A stretch of 16,948 nt of DNA from a bacterium (GTDB lineage Bacteria; Latescibacterota; UBA2968). A program made the translations under genes and the position numbers. The notes below the pieces were generated by a model that was not told the origin of the DNA, made no database searches, and saw nothing but the letters and a program-made list of their open reading frames with translations. Position 1 is the stretch's first letter; each line of letters begins with the position of its first letter. The stretch is taken from NCBI GenBank assembly GCA_027296045.1, contig JAPUJS010000458.1:1-16948 (forward strand), read 5' to 3'. Below are positions 6,289-13,442 of this stretch, piece by piece.

Positions 6289-7575
6289 CTATCCAAAAAT
6301 CCTCAAAATATCACTGAACGTCACATAAATCATCAACACCAGCAAAAAGGCAAATCCCATCTGCTGGAGCACTTCTTTTTGCCGCGCGGACAATTCCCGT
6401 CGGATAATCGCCTCCACCGTCAAAATGGCCAAATGCCCGCCGTCCAGCATCGGGATGGGCAACAGGTTCAACACCGCCAGATTCACACTGAGAAGCGCCA
6501 TAAACGAAAACAGCTGCTCCCAGCCCTGCTCGGCGCTCTGCCCGGCCATTTGCGCAATCGCCACCGGACCGGCCAGCGAGCGGCCCGATTCCTGGCCCGA
6601 CACCAGCCGTTTCACAAATCCGAAAATCGCCGTCGACAGCCGCACCATCTCCGTGCCGCTCCTCGTCACGGCCTTGCCAAAGGGCACCGGCACCCGATCC
6701 ATCGGCATTCCGATCCCGATCCGGCCCACCGTCTTGCCGTCCACCTCTTCCGACCGGGGCGTAATCATCGCCGACATCTCCACCCTATCCCGCACCCACT
6801 GCAGTTCAAATTCCTGATTCGGTCGGGCAGAAATCTCCCGACTCATCTCAAACCACTGCGACACCACCACACCGTCCACCCCTACAATCCGATCCCCCGA
6901 TTTCAGCCCGATTCCTTCGGCCGGATTGCCCGGCAAAACCGTACCCACACCCGCCGGAATATACGGTTCCAATCCCGATTTTTGATCCAGCAGAACGTCC
7001 AATGAAAGCCAATCCGCACCTCGTTCCACCTCGACCGTCACCGCTTGCCCCGACCGACTCTCCAGAGCCGAGCTCAATTCCTCCCAGTCCGTCACTGGCT
7101 CACCCCCCACCGTCAATATCCGATCGCCCGACAGCAACCCGGCCGCGTGCAAAGAAGACGTCGCTTCCACCCTTCCCACCCGGGTCGAGGCCATAAACGC
7201 ATACTCACCGGCCCCCAGGCGTACGCCCAAAATGAGCAAGAATGCCAGCAAAAAATTCATCGCCGGACCCGCCGCCATCACCGACATCTGGATCCACCGC
7301 GGCTGAGACTGGAACTCCCAGGGTTCGCCCTTGGACGTTTCATGCCCAAAATCCGCCATCCCCGCCACCTTCACATACCCCCCCAATGGCACCCACGACA
7401 GACAATATTCCGTCTCTCCAATCGTCACCCCCACCGCCTTGGGCGGATAGCCCAGTGAAAACTGTTCCACCCGAATTCCCGCCTTTTTGGCCACCAGGAA
7501 ATGCCCCAACTCATGCACAAAAACCAGCACACCCAGCACAAAGAAAAACGAAATCAATGTCGTCACAACCGTCAC
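6289..7575 (-). CDS. rseP: RseP/RasP site-2 intramembrane zinc metalloprotease
   Basis: Inner-membrane protease that, in studied bacteria, cleaves anti-sigma factors (e.g. RseA after DegS) and remnant signal peptides. It has 428 residues from the chosen start. The first transmembrane segment carries the zinc motif HELGH (21-25). Two PDZ domains follow (about 130-198 and 208-270), then the C-terminal membrane part with the third zinc-ligand motif in NLLPIPMLDGG (370-380). An upstream in-frame ATG at 7663-7665 would add 30 residues. I prefer the GTG at 7573-7575 because GGGAG lies eight bases upstream and the protein then begins VVTTLISFFFVLGVLVF, like family members. It is the last gene of the uppS-cdsA-dxr-rseP unit and ends at a terminator. 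No rseA, rseB or sigma factor is in the window, so its substrate is unknown. Confidence 0.95.
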   Translation of the reverse strand: MTVVTTLISFFFVLGVLVFVHELGHFLVAKKAGIRVEQFSLGYPPKAVGVTIGETEYCLSWVPLGGYVKVAGMADFGHETSKGEPWEFQSQPRWIQMSVMAAGPAMNFLLAFLLILGVRLGAGEYAFMASTRVGRVEATSSLHAAGLLSGDRILTVGGEPVTDWEELSSALESRSGQAVTVEVERGADWLSLDVLLDQKSGLEPYIPAGVGTVLPGNPAEGIGLKSGDRIVGVDGVVVSQWFEMSREISARPNQEFELQWVRDRVEMSAMITPRSEEVDGKTVGRIGIGMPMDRVPVPFGKAVTRSGTEMVRLSTAIFGFVKRLVSGQESGRSLAGPVAIAQMAGQSAEQGWEQLFSFMALLSVNLAVLNLLPIPMLDGGHLAILTVEAIIRRELSARQKEVLQQMGFAFLLVLMIYVTFSDILRIFG

Positions 7576-7683
7576 AGTAATCACTCCCAAAAATGTGTGA
7601 ACACCCACAAACATCGCATGCCGTAATAAAATATCAAAAATCATCCCACAAATCCAGCCATCCACTCGCTTTTCGGGCAGGGC

Positions 7684-7772
7684 TCTGCGGCCCTCTACGT
7701 GGGCCGGGTTGAAGAAGGGAGGTTCTGCGGCCCTCTGCGATCCCCCTCTGTGATCCCCCTATGCGATCCCCT
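7684..7772. repeat. Short direct repeats in the dxr-rseP gap, spanning the dxr stop
   Basis: On the plus strand three 13-base units lie head to tail: TCTGCGATCCCCC (7734-7746), TCTGTGATCCCCC (7747-7759) and TATGCGATCCCCT (7760-7772). The third contains the last codons and stop of dxr (7759-7761), so the end of dxr appears to have been copied into the gap. Separately, TCTGCGGCCCTCT occurs at 7684-7696 and 7724-7736, 40 bases apart. AGGGC/GCCCT around the first copy can form a small hairpin. The gap to rseP is 183 bp, and no other gene is visible in it. Confidence 0.75.
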
Positions 7773-8910
7773 CGACGATCTCACCCGCCTTTTCCCGCCC
7801 CCAGCGATCGGCCTCAAAGACCGCCTCCAGATCCGTTCCCGAACCCGCCCCGTGTGCCTCTAGGGCCTTCTCCACCACCCGGGCGATGTCCAAAAACCCA
7901 ATATGACCGTCCAGAAATGCATAGACCGCAATCTCATTGGCTGCATTCAATACGGCCGGTGCCGTACCCCCGATGCGTACGGCTTCATAAGCCAGCTTGA
8001 GACACGGAAACCGCTCAAAATCGGGCTCAAAAAACGTCAGACTGCCTACTTTTGCCAGATCCAGCGGTAAAACTTGTGTCGATACCTTTTCGGGGTGCAC
8101 CAGCGCCTGGTGAATCGGCAGCCGCATATCGGGAGTGGACAGATGGGCCGTGAGGCCCCCATCAACAAACTCGATCAGACAATGTACAATCGACTGCCGG
8201 TGAATAATCACGTCCACCTGTGAAACCGGCAATCCCAAAAACCACTGGGCCTCGATCACCTCAAACCCCTTGTTCATCAAGGTGGCCGAATCAATCGTGA
8301 TCTTGGGACCCATTTTCCAGGTGGGATGATCCAGCGCCTCTTCTCGAGTCACGCGGGCCATCGCATCTATTGAAGTGTCAAAAAACGGACCGCCCGAAGC
8401 CGGAAGCACCACCCGTTTCACATCGCCTTTGTCCGTCTCCTGCAAGGTCTGCCACAAGGGGGTCATCTCGCTGTCGATGGGCAACAGCCGCACCCCCTTT
8501 TCCTTTGCCAGCGCCGTTACCAAATGCCCTGCCACCACCAGCGTTTCTTTGTTGGCAATCGCCACATCCTTCCCGGCCCCAACAGCAGACAAGGTAGGCC
8601 GCAAGCCCACACCTGCAGCAAGCCCGTTGACCACCAGATCCACATCCGGATCGGCCGCCAGATCCACAAGCGCCTTCCTCCCTTCCAACACCTCAATCCC
8701 CAGCGGCTCTAACCGGTCGCGCACCCCATCCACGCCCTCGGCCACACAGACCCGCTTGGGCCGGAATCGTTCGGCCTGCTCACACAACAAGGCCGCATTT
8801 TTCCCGGCACACAGGCTCACCACCTCAAACTGGTCCAAAAGTCCCGACAACACGTCCAGGGTATTGGTGCCGATGGACCCCGTCGATCCCAGTAGCGCAA
8901 CCCGTTTCAT
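7759..8910 (-). CDS. dxr: Dxr, 1-deoxy-D-xylulose 5-phosphate reductoisomerase
   Basis: Converts DXP to 2-C-methyl-D-erythritol 4-phosphate with NADPH and a divalent metal, the committed step of the MEP isoprenoid pathway. It has 383 residues from the ATG at 8908-8910, which follows GGGAGGGAT; an upstream ATG at 8944-8946 would add 12 non-family residues. Motifs: NADPH-binding GSTGSIG (8-14), IANKETLVVAG (118-128), metal loop DSE (146-148), SGGPF (172-176), HPTWKMG (195-201), DSATLMNKGFEVIEA (207-221, third metal ligand E217), IIHRQSIVH (235-243) and LNAANEIAV (321-329). Residue 149 is Met where E. coli has His153, and Arg238 replaces the usual Pro of HPQS. The neighbours uppS and cdsA match many genomes: isoprenoid supply feeds the undecaprenyl carrier made by UppS. 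Confidence 0.96.
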   Translation of the reverse strand: MKRVALLGSTGSIGTNTLDVLSGLLDQFEVVSLCAGKNAALLCEQAERFRPKRVCVAEGVDGVRDRLEPLGIEVLEGRKALVDLAADPDVDLVVNGLAAGVGLRPTLSAVGAGKDVAIANKETLVVAGHLVTALAKEKGVRLLPIDSEMTPLWQTLQETDKGDVKRVVLPASGGPFFDTSIDAMARVTREEALDHPTWKMGPKITIDSATLMNKGFEVIEAQWFLGLPVSQVDVIIHRQSIVHCLIEFVDGGLTAHLSTPDMRLPIHQALVHPEKVSTQVLPLDLAKVGSLTFFEPDFERFPCLKLAYEAVRIGGTAPAVLNAANEIAVYAFLDGHIGFLDIARVVEKALEAHGAGSGTDLEAVFEADRWGREKAGEIVEGIA

Positions 8911-8987
8911 ATCCCTCCCGATAGCAACCGCATTGAATCCGGGCACGATCTTGATATTCAGGTACGATCCTGCACCCCTAGGAACCC

Positions 8988-9815
8988 CTACCCCATCGCC
9001 TTCAAAAACAGCAAATACAAATAGACCAGCGGAAACACAAACAACAAGCTGTCAAATCGGTCCAAAATCCCACCGTGTCCCGGGATCACCGTCGACGAAT
9101 CCTTGACCCCCGTATCCCGCTTCATCATCGATTCTACCAGATCACCCACCGGAGCACCCACCCCAATCAAAACCCCCAATCCAACCCCTTCGGCCCAGGA
9201 CAACAGTCCAAATCCGTACACACCACCCAGAATCACCCCCAGAGCGCCCAGAAGAGCGCCCACAAAGCCCGCACCGGTTTTACCCGGACTCAAATTTGGA
9301 AACGGGTGCCACCTTCCCAGCCACCGGCCCAGAAAATAGGCCAGCATATCCGATCCCCAGATCCCAAACAGCACCAGCACCGTGAAAATGGCCGCCCCTT
9401 GTTCAGACCATCCGGGCAGGAAAAAGTTCCGCACCAAAAGCCCGAAACTGCCCAAACATCCCACATATAGAACGCCAAAAAGAGTCGCCGAAAGGTTGTG
9501 CAACCGGCTGCCACTTTCCCCGCTCAGGGCCATCACCAGCCCAAGGAGCACCAACCCCGTCAACAGCACCGGCATGGCCTCCCGGCCCTTCCAGAAAACC
9601 CCCAGACACCATGCCAAAGAGGCCGCGATCCCAAATTTTGTCCAGGGTTGCAGCCCCTTTTCCGTACACATCCGATAAAATTCCCAGGCCCCACCTGCCA
9701 CCACCACACAAAGACAAAAAAACAAAGCCGACCCACCCCAAAAAAACAGCACGGTCAGGAGCGGACCAAACACAGCAGCTGCCAGAACCCGCACCGTCAA
9801 ATTGGATCGTGCCAC
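8988..9815 (-). CDS. cdsA: CdsA, phosphatidate cytidylyltransferase
   Basis: Integral membrane enzyme that makes CDP-diacylglycerol from phosphatidic acid and CTP, the branch point of phospholipid synthesis. The 275 residues are dominated by hydrophobic segments (about eight likely transmembrane helices). The CdsA family signature is intact near the C terminus: S229-MMKRDTGVKD, then PGHGGILDRFD ending at 255. SPGKTGAGFVGA (176-187) occupies the place of the usual SPxKTxEGxxGG. The start is GTG (9813-9815), preceded by a G-run (GTGGGGGGG), a weak ribosome-binding site. It lies 44 bp after the uppS stop (TGA) and 77 bp before dxr, consistent with one transcript. Confidence 0.95.
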   Translation of the reverse strand: MARSNLTVRVLAAAVFGPLLTVLFFWGGSALFFCLCVVVAGGAWEFYRMCTEKGLQPWTKFGIAASLAWCLGVFWKGREAMPVLLTGLVLLGLVMALSGESGSRLHNLSATLFGVLYVGCLGSFGLLVRNFFLPGWSEQGAAIFTVLVLFGIWGSDMLAYFLGRWLGRWHPFPNLSPGKTGAGFVGALLGALGVILGGVYGFGLLSWAEGVGLGVLIGVGAPVGDLVESMMKRDTGVKDSSTVIPGHGGILDRFDSLLFVFPLVYLYLLFLKAMG

Positions 9816-9859
9816 GGCCCCCCCACGCCAGGATAAGACGACCTATTCGAAAAAAGGAT

Positions 9860-10669
9860 TCACCGACCAGACCCTGCCAGCTTCAACGAGCCATTGCCCA
9901 CACCCTCTTTTTGCTTCAACTGAATCCCGGTCTCGCCATACCGGCGTTCCCGAGATTGATAACTCTCAATCGCCTCGTAGAGGTGCTCTCGTTGAAAATC
10001 TGGCCAGAGCACGTCGGTAAACCACATTTCGGCATACGAACACTGCCAGAGCATAAAATTGCTCAGCCGCATCTCTCCACTGGTCCGGATCAACAAATCC
10101 GGATCGGGCAAATCGCCCGTATACAGCATTTTGGAAAAAACCACCTCATCGATCTCATCGGCCTTCAACCGACCAGAAGCCACCTCTTCGGCCAGCTTCC
10201 GGGTTGCCTGCAATACATCGCTTCGACCGTCATAACTCAATGCCAAATTCAGGGTCAATCCCGTATTACCCGCCGTTTCTGCCATTGCCTGCTGTAGCGC
10301 AATTTGGGCCTGCTTTGCCAACCGCTCCGTGGCCCCCGTGGCAATCAGCCGGACATTGTTCTCCTGCAGTTCCCGCAATTCCTCGATCGAGGAATTGCGC
10401 AAAAGCTGCATCAAGGACAAGACCTCGCTCCAGGGCCGCTTCCAGTTGTCGGTTCCAAAAGCAAACAGCGTCAGAAGATCAACTTCCAGCTCTCCACAGA
10501 CCCGCACGATATCCCGCACAGTATCCCGTGCCGACCGGTGACCTTCGCTCCGGCGCAAATCGCGCTTCATCGCCCACCGACCGTTCCCATCCATAATAAT
10601 GGCAATATGTCGGGGGAGATTGCCTTTTGCCTTCAACGCTGCCTGGATTTCCGCGTCCTGCCTGGCCAC
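9860..10669 (-). CDS. uppS: UppS, (2Z,6E)-farnesyl-diphosphate-dependent undecaprenyl diphosphate synthase
   Basis: Cytosolic cis-prenyltransferase that extends farnesyl diphosphate with eight isopentenyl units to make the C55 lipid carrier for peptidoglycan and other envelope polymers. The 269 residues show the family blocks in order: IAIIMDGNGRWA (22-33, catalytic D27), LTLFAFGTDNWKRP (66-79, commonly FSTENW), NLALSYDGRSDVLQA (141-155), and DLLIRTSGEMRLSNFMLWQ (191-209) with the diphosphate-binding arginines R195 and R201. The start is GTG (10667-10669) behind AAGGGGG. It is the first gene of the uppS-cdsA-dxr-rseP unit, with its own promoter at 10724-10752 and a leader of about 48 nt. It ends in TGA. 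Confidence 0.96.
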   Translation of the reverse strand: MARQDAEIQAALKAKGNLPRHIAIIMDGNGRWAMKRDLRRSEGHRSARDTVRDIVRVCGELEVDLLTLFAFGTDNWKRPWSEVLSLMQLLRNSSIEELRELQENNVRLIATGATERLAKQAQIALQQAMAETAGNTGLTLNLALSYDGRSDVLQATRKLAEEVASGRLKADEIDEVVFSKMLYTGDLPDPDLLIRTSGEMRLSNFMLWQCSYAEMWFTDVLWPDFQREHLYEAIESYQSRERRYGETGIQLKQKEGVGNGSLKLAGSGR

Positions 10670-10723
10670 GGTTCCCCCTTGTTCTGTGCAAGATGAAACG
10701 GGCTTAAAAAATTGTAAGAACTA

Positions 10724-10752
10724 AATTTACCGATCGGTCCAAAGGAAGTCAA
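10724..10752 (-). promoter_or_regulatory. Promoter of the uppS-cdsA-dxr-rseP unit
   Basis: On the minus strand TTGACT (10747-10752) and TAAATT (10724-10729) are 17 bases apart. The -35 context CGCTTGACTT is identical over ten bases to that of the mraZ promoter. The spacer end and first base of the -10 form a perfect palindrome, ACCGATCGGT (10729-10738 on the plus strand), which could be an operator half-site pair or chance. Confidence 0.65.
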
Positions 10753-10805
10753 GCGAACTTTTCCATTCGTCCTCCATCCCTTATTTCCATACCGACCGCA
10801 CACCC

Positions 10806-10834
10806 TTGACACCCCGCCCACAACACCCTATTTT
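10806..10834 (+). promoter_or_regulatory. Promoter of the 5-formyltetrahydrofolate cyclo-ligase gene
   Basis: TTGACA (10806-10811), a perfect -35 consensus, is followed after exactly 17 bases by TATTTT (10829-10834), the same -10 hexamer as at mraZ. The leader to the ATG at 10884 would be about 43 nt. It is divergent from the uppS promoter, with about 50 bp between the two -35 elements. Confidence 0.65.
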
Positions 10835-10883
10835 CTCTATCAAAAATCCGAAACAAAACCCCCTCTGATCCCGACAAACCATC

Positions 10884-11447
10884 ATGCAGCCCAAAGACCA
10901 CATTCGCCAAACAATAAAGCAAAAACGCCTGGCCTTATCTTCAAACGAAGTCCAGAGACGTTCCAGATCGGTCTTTCAGCGTCTGATGAAGTCCAACTTT
11001 TATCAAAACGCGCAATCCATCGCCTGCTATGTCTCGGTCCAAAACGAAGTCGATACCCATAACCTGATTCAAATAGCCCTCAAAAACGGCAAACAAATCG
11101 GCGTTCCGGTCACAGATCCCGATGGTCATATGGCCTTCCAGGCCATCTCCTCCCTGGACATACTCCATCCCGTCCACTTCGGTCTGCTCGAACCACCCCG
11201 AGACGCAAATACCGAAATCCCACCCGAATCCTTCGACCTGATCCTCCTCCCCGGCCTGGCCTTCGACGACAGGGGCAACCGGATCGGGTCCGGCGGCGGC
11301 TATTTCGACCGGTTCTTATCCACCATCCCCGCCCACACAGCCGCCCTTTCCTACGACTTCCAGATCCTGGACCAAATCCCGACCGATTCCCACGACATTC
11401 GCCTGGACTATATCATCACAGAATCCAGAGTCATAACCTGCAAATAA
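10884..11447 (+). CDS. fau: 5-formyltetrahydrofolate cyclo-ligase (MTHFS/YgfA family)
   Basis: Catalyses the ATP-dependent conversion of 5-formyltetrahydrofolate to 5,10-methenyltetrahydrofolate, returning a storage or inhibitory folate to one-carbon metabolism. The 187 residues match the family. The N-terminal helix IRQTIKQKRLALS (7-19) is typical, as are GLLEPP (100-105) and the ATP/Mg-binding LPGLAFDDRGNRIGSGGGYF (122-141), continued by DR. The tail DSHDIRLDYIITE (168-180) matches the usual hD..vd.ivTe ending. The ATG at 10884 has no clear Shine-Dalgarno sequence. The gene has its own promoter, divergent from uppS. The next gene begins 74 bp downstream, and no terminator is visible between them, so they may be cotranscribed. 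E. coli names for the gene are ygfA and fau. Confidence 0.93.
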   Translation: MQPKDHIRQTIKQKRLALSSNEVQRRSRSVFQRLMKSNFYQNAQSIACYVSVQNEVDTHNLIQIALKNGKQIGVPVTDPDGHMAFQAISSLDILHPVHFGLLEPPRDANTEIPPESFDLILLPGLAFDDRGNRIGSGGGYFDRFLSTIPAHTAALSYDFQILDQIPTDSHDIRLDYIITESRVITCK

Positions 11448-11521
11448 AGACCCAAAAAAAATAAAACACGCAAAATCTGCAATCGATCACCCGAACGCCA
11501 AACCCTTTCCAGGAGTGCTCC

Positions 11522-12340
11522 ATGTCTCCTTCCGAAGAACAACTCCGTCCCCGGTCAAAAACGCTTTCGCCCGCCCAGCTCCGGGAAGTCCTCGAACAAC
11601 ACCGCCTCTGGGTCGAATCGGACGGCAAAGAAGGCCAGCGGGCAAACCTGTCCGGGGTCAATCTGAACCGGGCAGACCTCGAAAACGCCAACCTCCAGAT
11701 GGCCGACATGCGCGACGTCATCTTAAGCGGCGCAAACCTCAAGGGTGCAAACCTGCAAAACACAAACCTGCAACGCGGCAAGCTCTACCAGGCCAATTTC
11801 AGCGGGGCCAACATGCAAGGGGCCGACTTGAGTGGATCAATGCTGCACAACGCCATACTTCAAAAAACAAACCTCCAAAATGCCGCCCTTGCCCCCGCAG
11901 AACTCGAACTGGTCGACCTTTCCGGCGCAAACTTGCAAGGGGCAGACCTCGAAGGCGCAAACCTGAAGGGATCCAATCTCAGAAACGCAAATTGCCAGGG
12001 CGCAAATTTCTACAAAGCCAAACTCCGGAACGCCATCCTGGTCAAAGTCAATTTCCAGGGCGCAAACCTGCGCACCACCGACATTCGCGATGCCGACCTC
12101 ACCGGCGCAAATCTCCAGGGCGCAAATCTGCAAAGCGCGAAGCTCCAGAACGCCGACCTCGTCAAAGTCAACCTTCAAGGCGCAAATTGCTTCAAAACCC
12201 GCTTCCAGAAATCCGACCTCTACAAAGCCGAAGTCCAGGGTGCCGATATGAGAGCCGCAGACTTACGGGACGCCGTTGGCTTCACCCTCAAACACCTGGA
12301 GATGGTCATCTCGGATGAAAAAACCAAACTGCGAGATTAG
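11522..12340 (+). CDS. Pentapeptide-repeat protein, about 42 uninterrupted repeats
   Basis: The 272-residue protein has three parts. The N-terminal segment of about 40 residues includes LSPAQLREVLEQHRLWVESD, a lead-in seen in other bacterial pentapeptide proteins. Residues 41-250 keep an unbroken A(N/D)LxG register of about 42 pentapeptides, enough for roughly ten turns of a right-handed quadrilateral beta helix. The tail ends TLKHLEMVISDEKTKLRD. No second domain, signal peptide or transmembrane helix is visible. Functions in the family range from gyrase protection (Qnr/MfpA) to scaffolding, and nothing here selects one. The ATG is preceded by AGGAG six bases upstream. Successive coils repeat every 60 bp at DNA level, and two segments 120 bp apart are near-copies. 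A strong hairpin follows the stop. Confidence 0.93.
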   Translation: MSPSEEQLRPRSKTLSPAQLREVLEQHRLWVESDGKEGQRANLSGVNLNRADLENANLQMADMRDVILSGANLKGANLQNTNLQRGKLYQANFSGANMQGADLSGSMLHNAILQKTNLQNAALAPAELELVDLSGANLQGADLEGANLKGSNLRNANCQGANFYKAKLRNAILVKVNFQGANLRTTDIRDADLTGANLQGANLQSAKLQNADLVKVNLQGANCFKTRFQKSDLYKAEVQGADMRAADLRDAVGFTLKHLEMVISDEKTKLRD

Positions 12341-12343
12341 GGA

Positions 12344-12372
12344 AGCGGCCTTGCTTTCGAAGCAAGGCCGCT
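12344..12372. terminator. Perfect 13-bp hairpin after the pentapeptide gene
   Basis: AGCGGCCTTGCTT (12344-12356) and AAGCAAGGCCGCT (12360-12372) pair perfectly around TCG, starting three bases after the stop codon. It is as stable as a terminator stem, but neither side has a T-run (AAATTAAT follows on the plus strand). It may be an atypical terminator, an RNA-end stabiliser or a recognition hairpin. Confidence 0.6.
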
Positions 12373-12560
12373 AAATTAATGAAACCAAACGGGGCCGAAC
12401 AGATGCTCAAAACGGACTACTCGGGCGGCCTGAAATTGAATCCGGCGGCTGGTCTCAACAGTCCAAAACCCGGCCTTGAACTCAGGATTCAGGACGTATC
12501 CTTGCAATCTTCTTGCCAAAGGCAATCCCATGACCATCTGAAACCCGATCCAGAAAGCGC

Positions 12561-12589
12561 TTGAAAACGACATGAACTCTTAGTATGAT
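12561..12589 (+). promoter_or_regulatory. Promoter of the PhyH gene pair
   Basis: TTGAAA (12561-12566) and TATGAT (12584-12589) each match sigma70 hexamers at five of six bases, with a 17-base spacer. Transcription would start near 12596, giving a leader of about 38 nt. The -35 context CGCTTGA is shared with the mraZ and uppS promoters. The remaining bases from 12373 to 12560 show no supported feature. Confidence 0.7.
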
Positions 12590-12633
12590 AATAAGAACAC
12601 CATCGCCAACTATGTCTTTGAACAGGAGAGGTC

Positions 12634-13431
12634 ATGACAAATACCCAGCGCCTCGAATTCGAATCCAGGGGCTATCTGACCCTGGACATCAACGCCGATG
12701 ACCTTGCCCACCTGCAAGCTGCCTTCGACCAAACTGAAGACGGTCTGGATGACCTGCCCAACCACGACGACCGCTTCATCCACCTTGCTGAACACCCCGA
12801 CTTCTTCCCGGTCGTTCACCACATCCTCAGCGACGACGTACAGCTGCGTTCCCTCACCGGATCCATCCTGCCTCCCAAAAGCCCTGGCAGAGGTTGGCAC
12901 AGGGAAGTGGCAGGTCTTCTGGGTGTGCACCATCCCATCTCGACGCTCTACCTCCAGGCCCTGGTCCATCTGGATGAGCGCCCTGAAAACGGGGCCTGTT
13001 TCATGGTCGTTCCCGGCAGCCACCGCTTCAAATCCGACCTGCCTTTCCCGGAGATCACCTCTGTCGAAGACATGCCCCAAAGCGTGGCCCCGTCCTCGAA
13101 AGCCGGCACTGTCACCCTCTTGCACGGCAACCTCTGGCAGGCACGCACACAAAACCGGAGCGACACATCTCAGCGATTCCTGGAACTCGCCTATGTCCAC
13201 TGCTGGATGCGCCACGCCCTACCAGCACTGTCCCCTCACGCCGAGGGAATTGTCCAAGCCTCTTCCAGCCTCAGCCAGTTGTTTGCCCTGAGAGACCTTT
13301 CTAACGCCTCTGGATACTGGCAAGGTGAACTGGAAGGACAGCCTTCAGGCTTACCCGAACGCAAATTCTCCCCACTCAAAGTGGTTGGTAAAGGCACGGT
13401 GCCAAACAGAGGCACTGTTCGAAATAAATAA
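12634..13431 (+). CDS. PhyH-family protein with altered iron and 2-oxoglutarate residues
   Basis: This 265-residue protein belongs to the phytanoyl-CoA dioxygenase superfamily of Fe(II)/2-oxoglutarate oxygenases. The cupin-like core is clear: GRGWHREVAGLLG (85-97), NGACFMVVPGSHRF (119-132), and LLHGNLWQARTQNRSD (162-177). The usual iron triad HxD...H is H89-R-E91...Q169. The distal His is thus Gln, and the Asp is Glu. At the spot of the 2-oxoglutarate-binding Arg (R186 in the downstream gene) it has Q180; R181 is adjacent. Spacing to the distal site is 80 residues in both paralogues, so the alignment is gap-free here. It may be inactive or use another chemistry. The ATG follows AGGAG five bases upstream. 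The C terminus ends in a repetitive KGTVPN/RGTVRN tail absent from the partner, which starts 11 bp later. Confidence 0.88.
   Translation: MTNTQRLEFESRGYLTLDINADDLAHLQAAFDQTEDGLDDLPNHDDRFIHLAEHPDFFPVVHHILSDDVQLRSLTGSILPPKSPGRGWHREVAGLLGVHHPISTLYLQALVHLDERPENGACFMVVPGSHRFKSDLPFPEITSVEDMPQSVAPSSKAGTVTLLHGNLWQARTQNRSDTSQRFLELAYVHCWMRHALPALSPHAEGIVQASSSLSQLFALRDLSNASGYWQGELEGQPSGLPERKFSPLKVVGKGTVPNRGTVRNK
13390..13425 (+). repeat. Two 18-bp tandem units encoding the PhyH1 tail
   Basis: AAAGGCACGGTGCCAAAC (13390-13407) and AGAGGCACTGTTCGAAAT (13408-13425) match at 13 of 18 bases and encode KGTVPN and RGTVRN. The first contains the palindrome GGCACGGTGCC (13393-13403). It lies just before the stop codon and the ribosome-binding site of the next gene. 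Confidence 0.6.
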
Positions 13432-13442
13432 TGGAGGGCCTC

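Noticed and set aside
11515..12318. Overlapping plus-strand frame inside the pentapeptide gene, rich in Arg and Pro
   Set aside because: It is repetitive only because the real gene is repetitive, and it lacks any domain or start signal of its own.
12376..12573. 65-codon minus-strand frame (and an overlapping plus-strand frame at 12379-12564) between the pentapeptide gene and the PhyH pair
   Set aside because: No recognisable family and no good promoter or ribosome-binding site. Its start overlaps the PhyH promoter. Homology or expression data would be needed.
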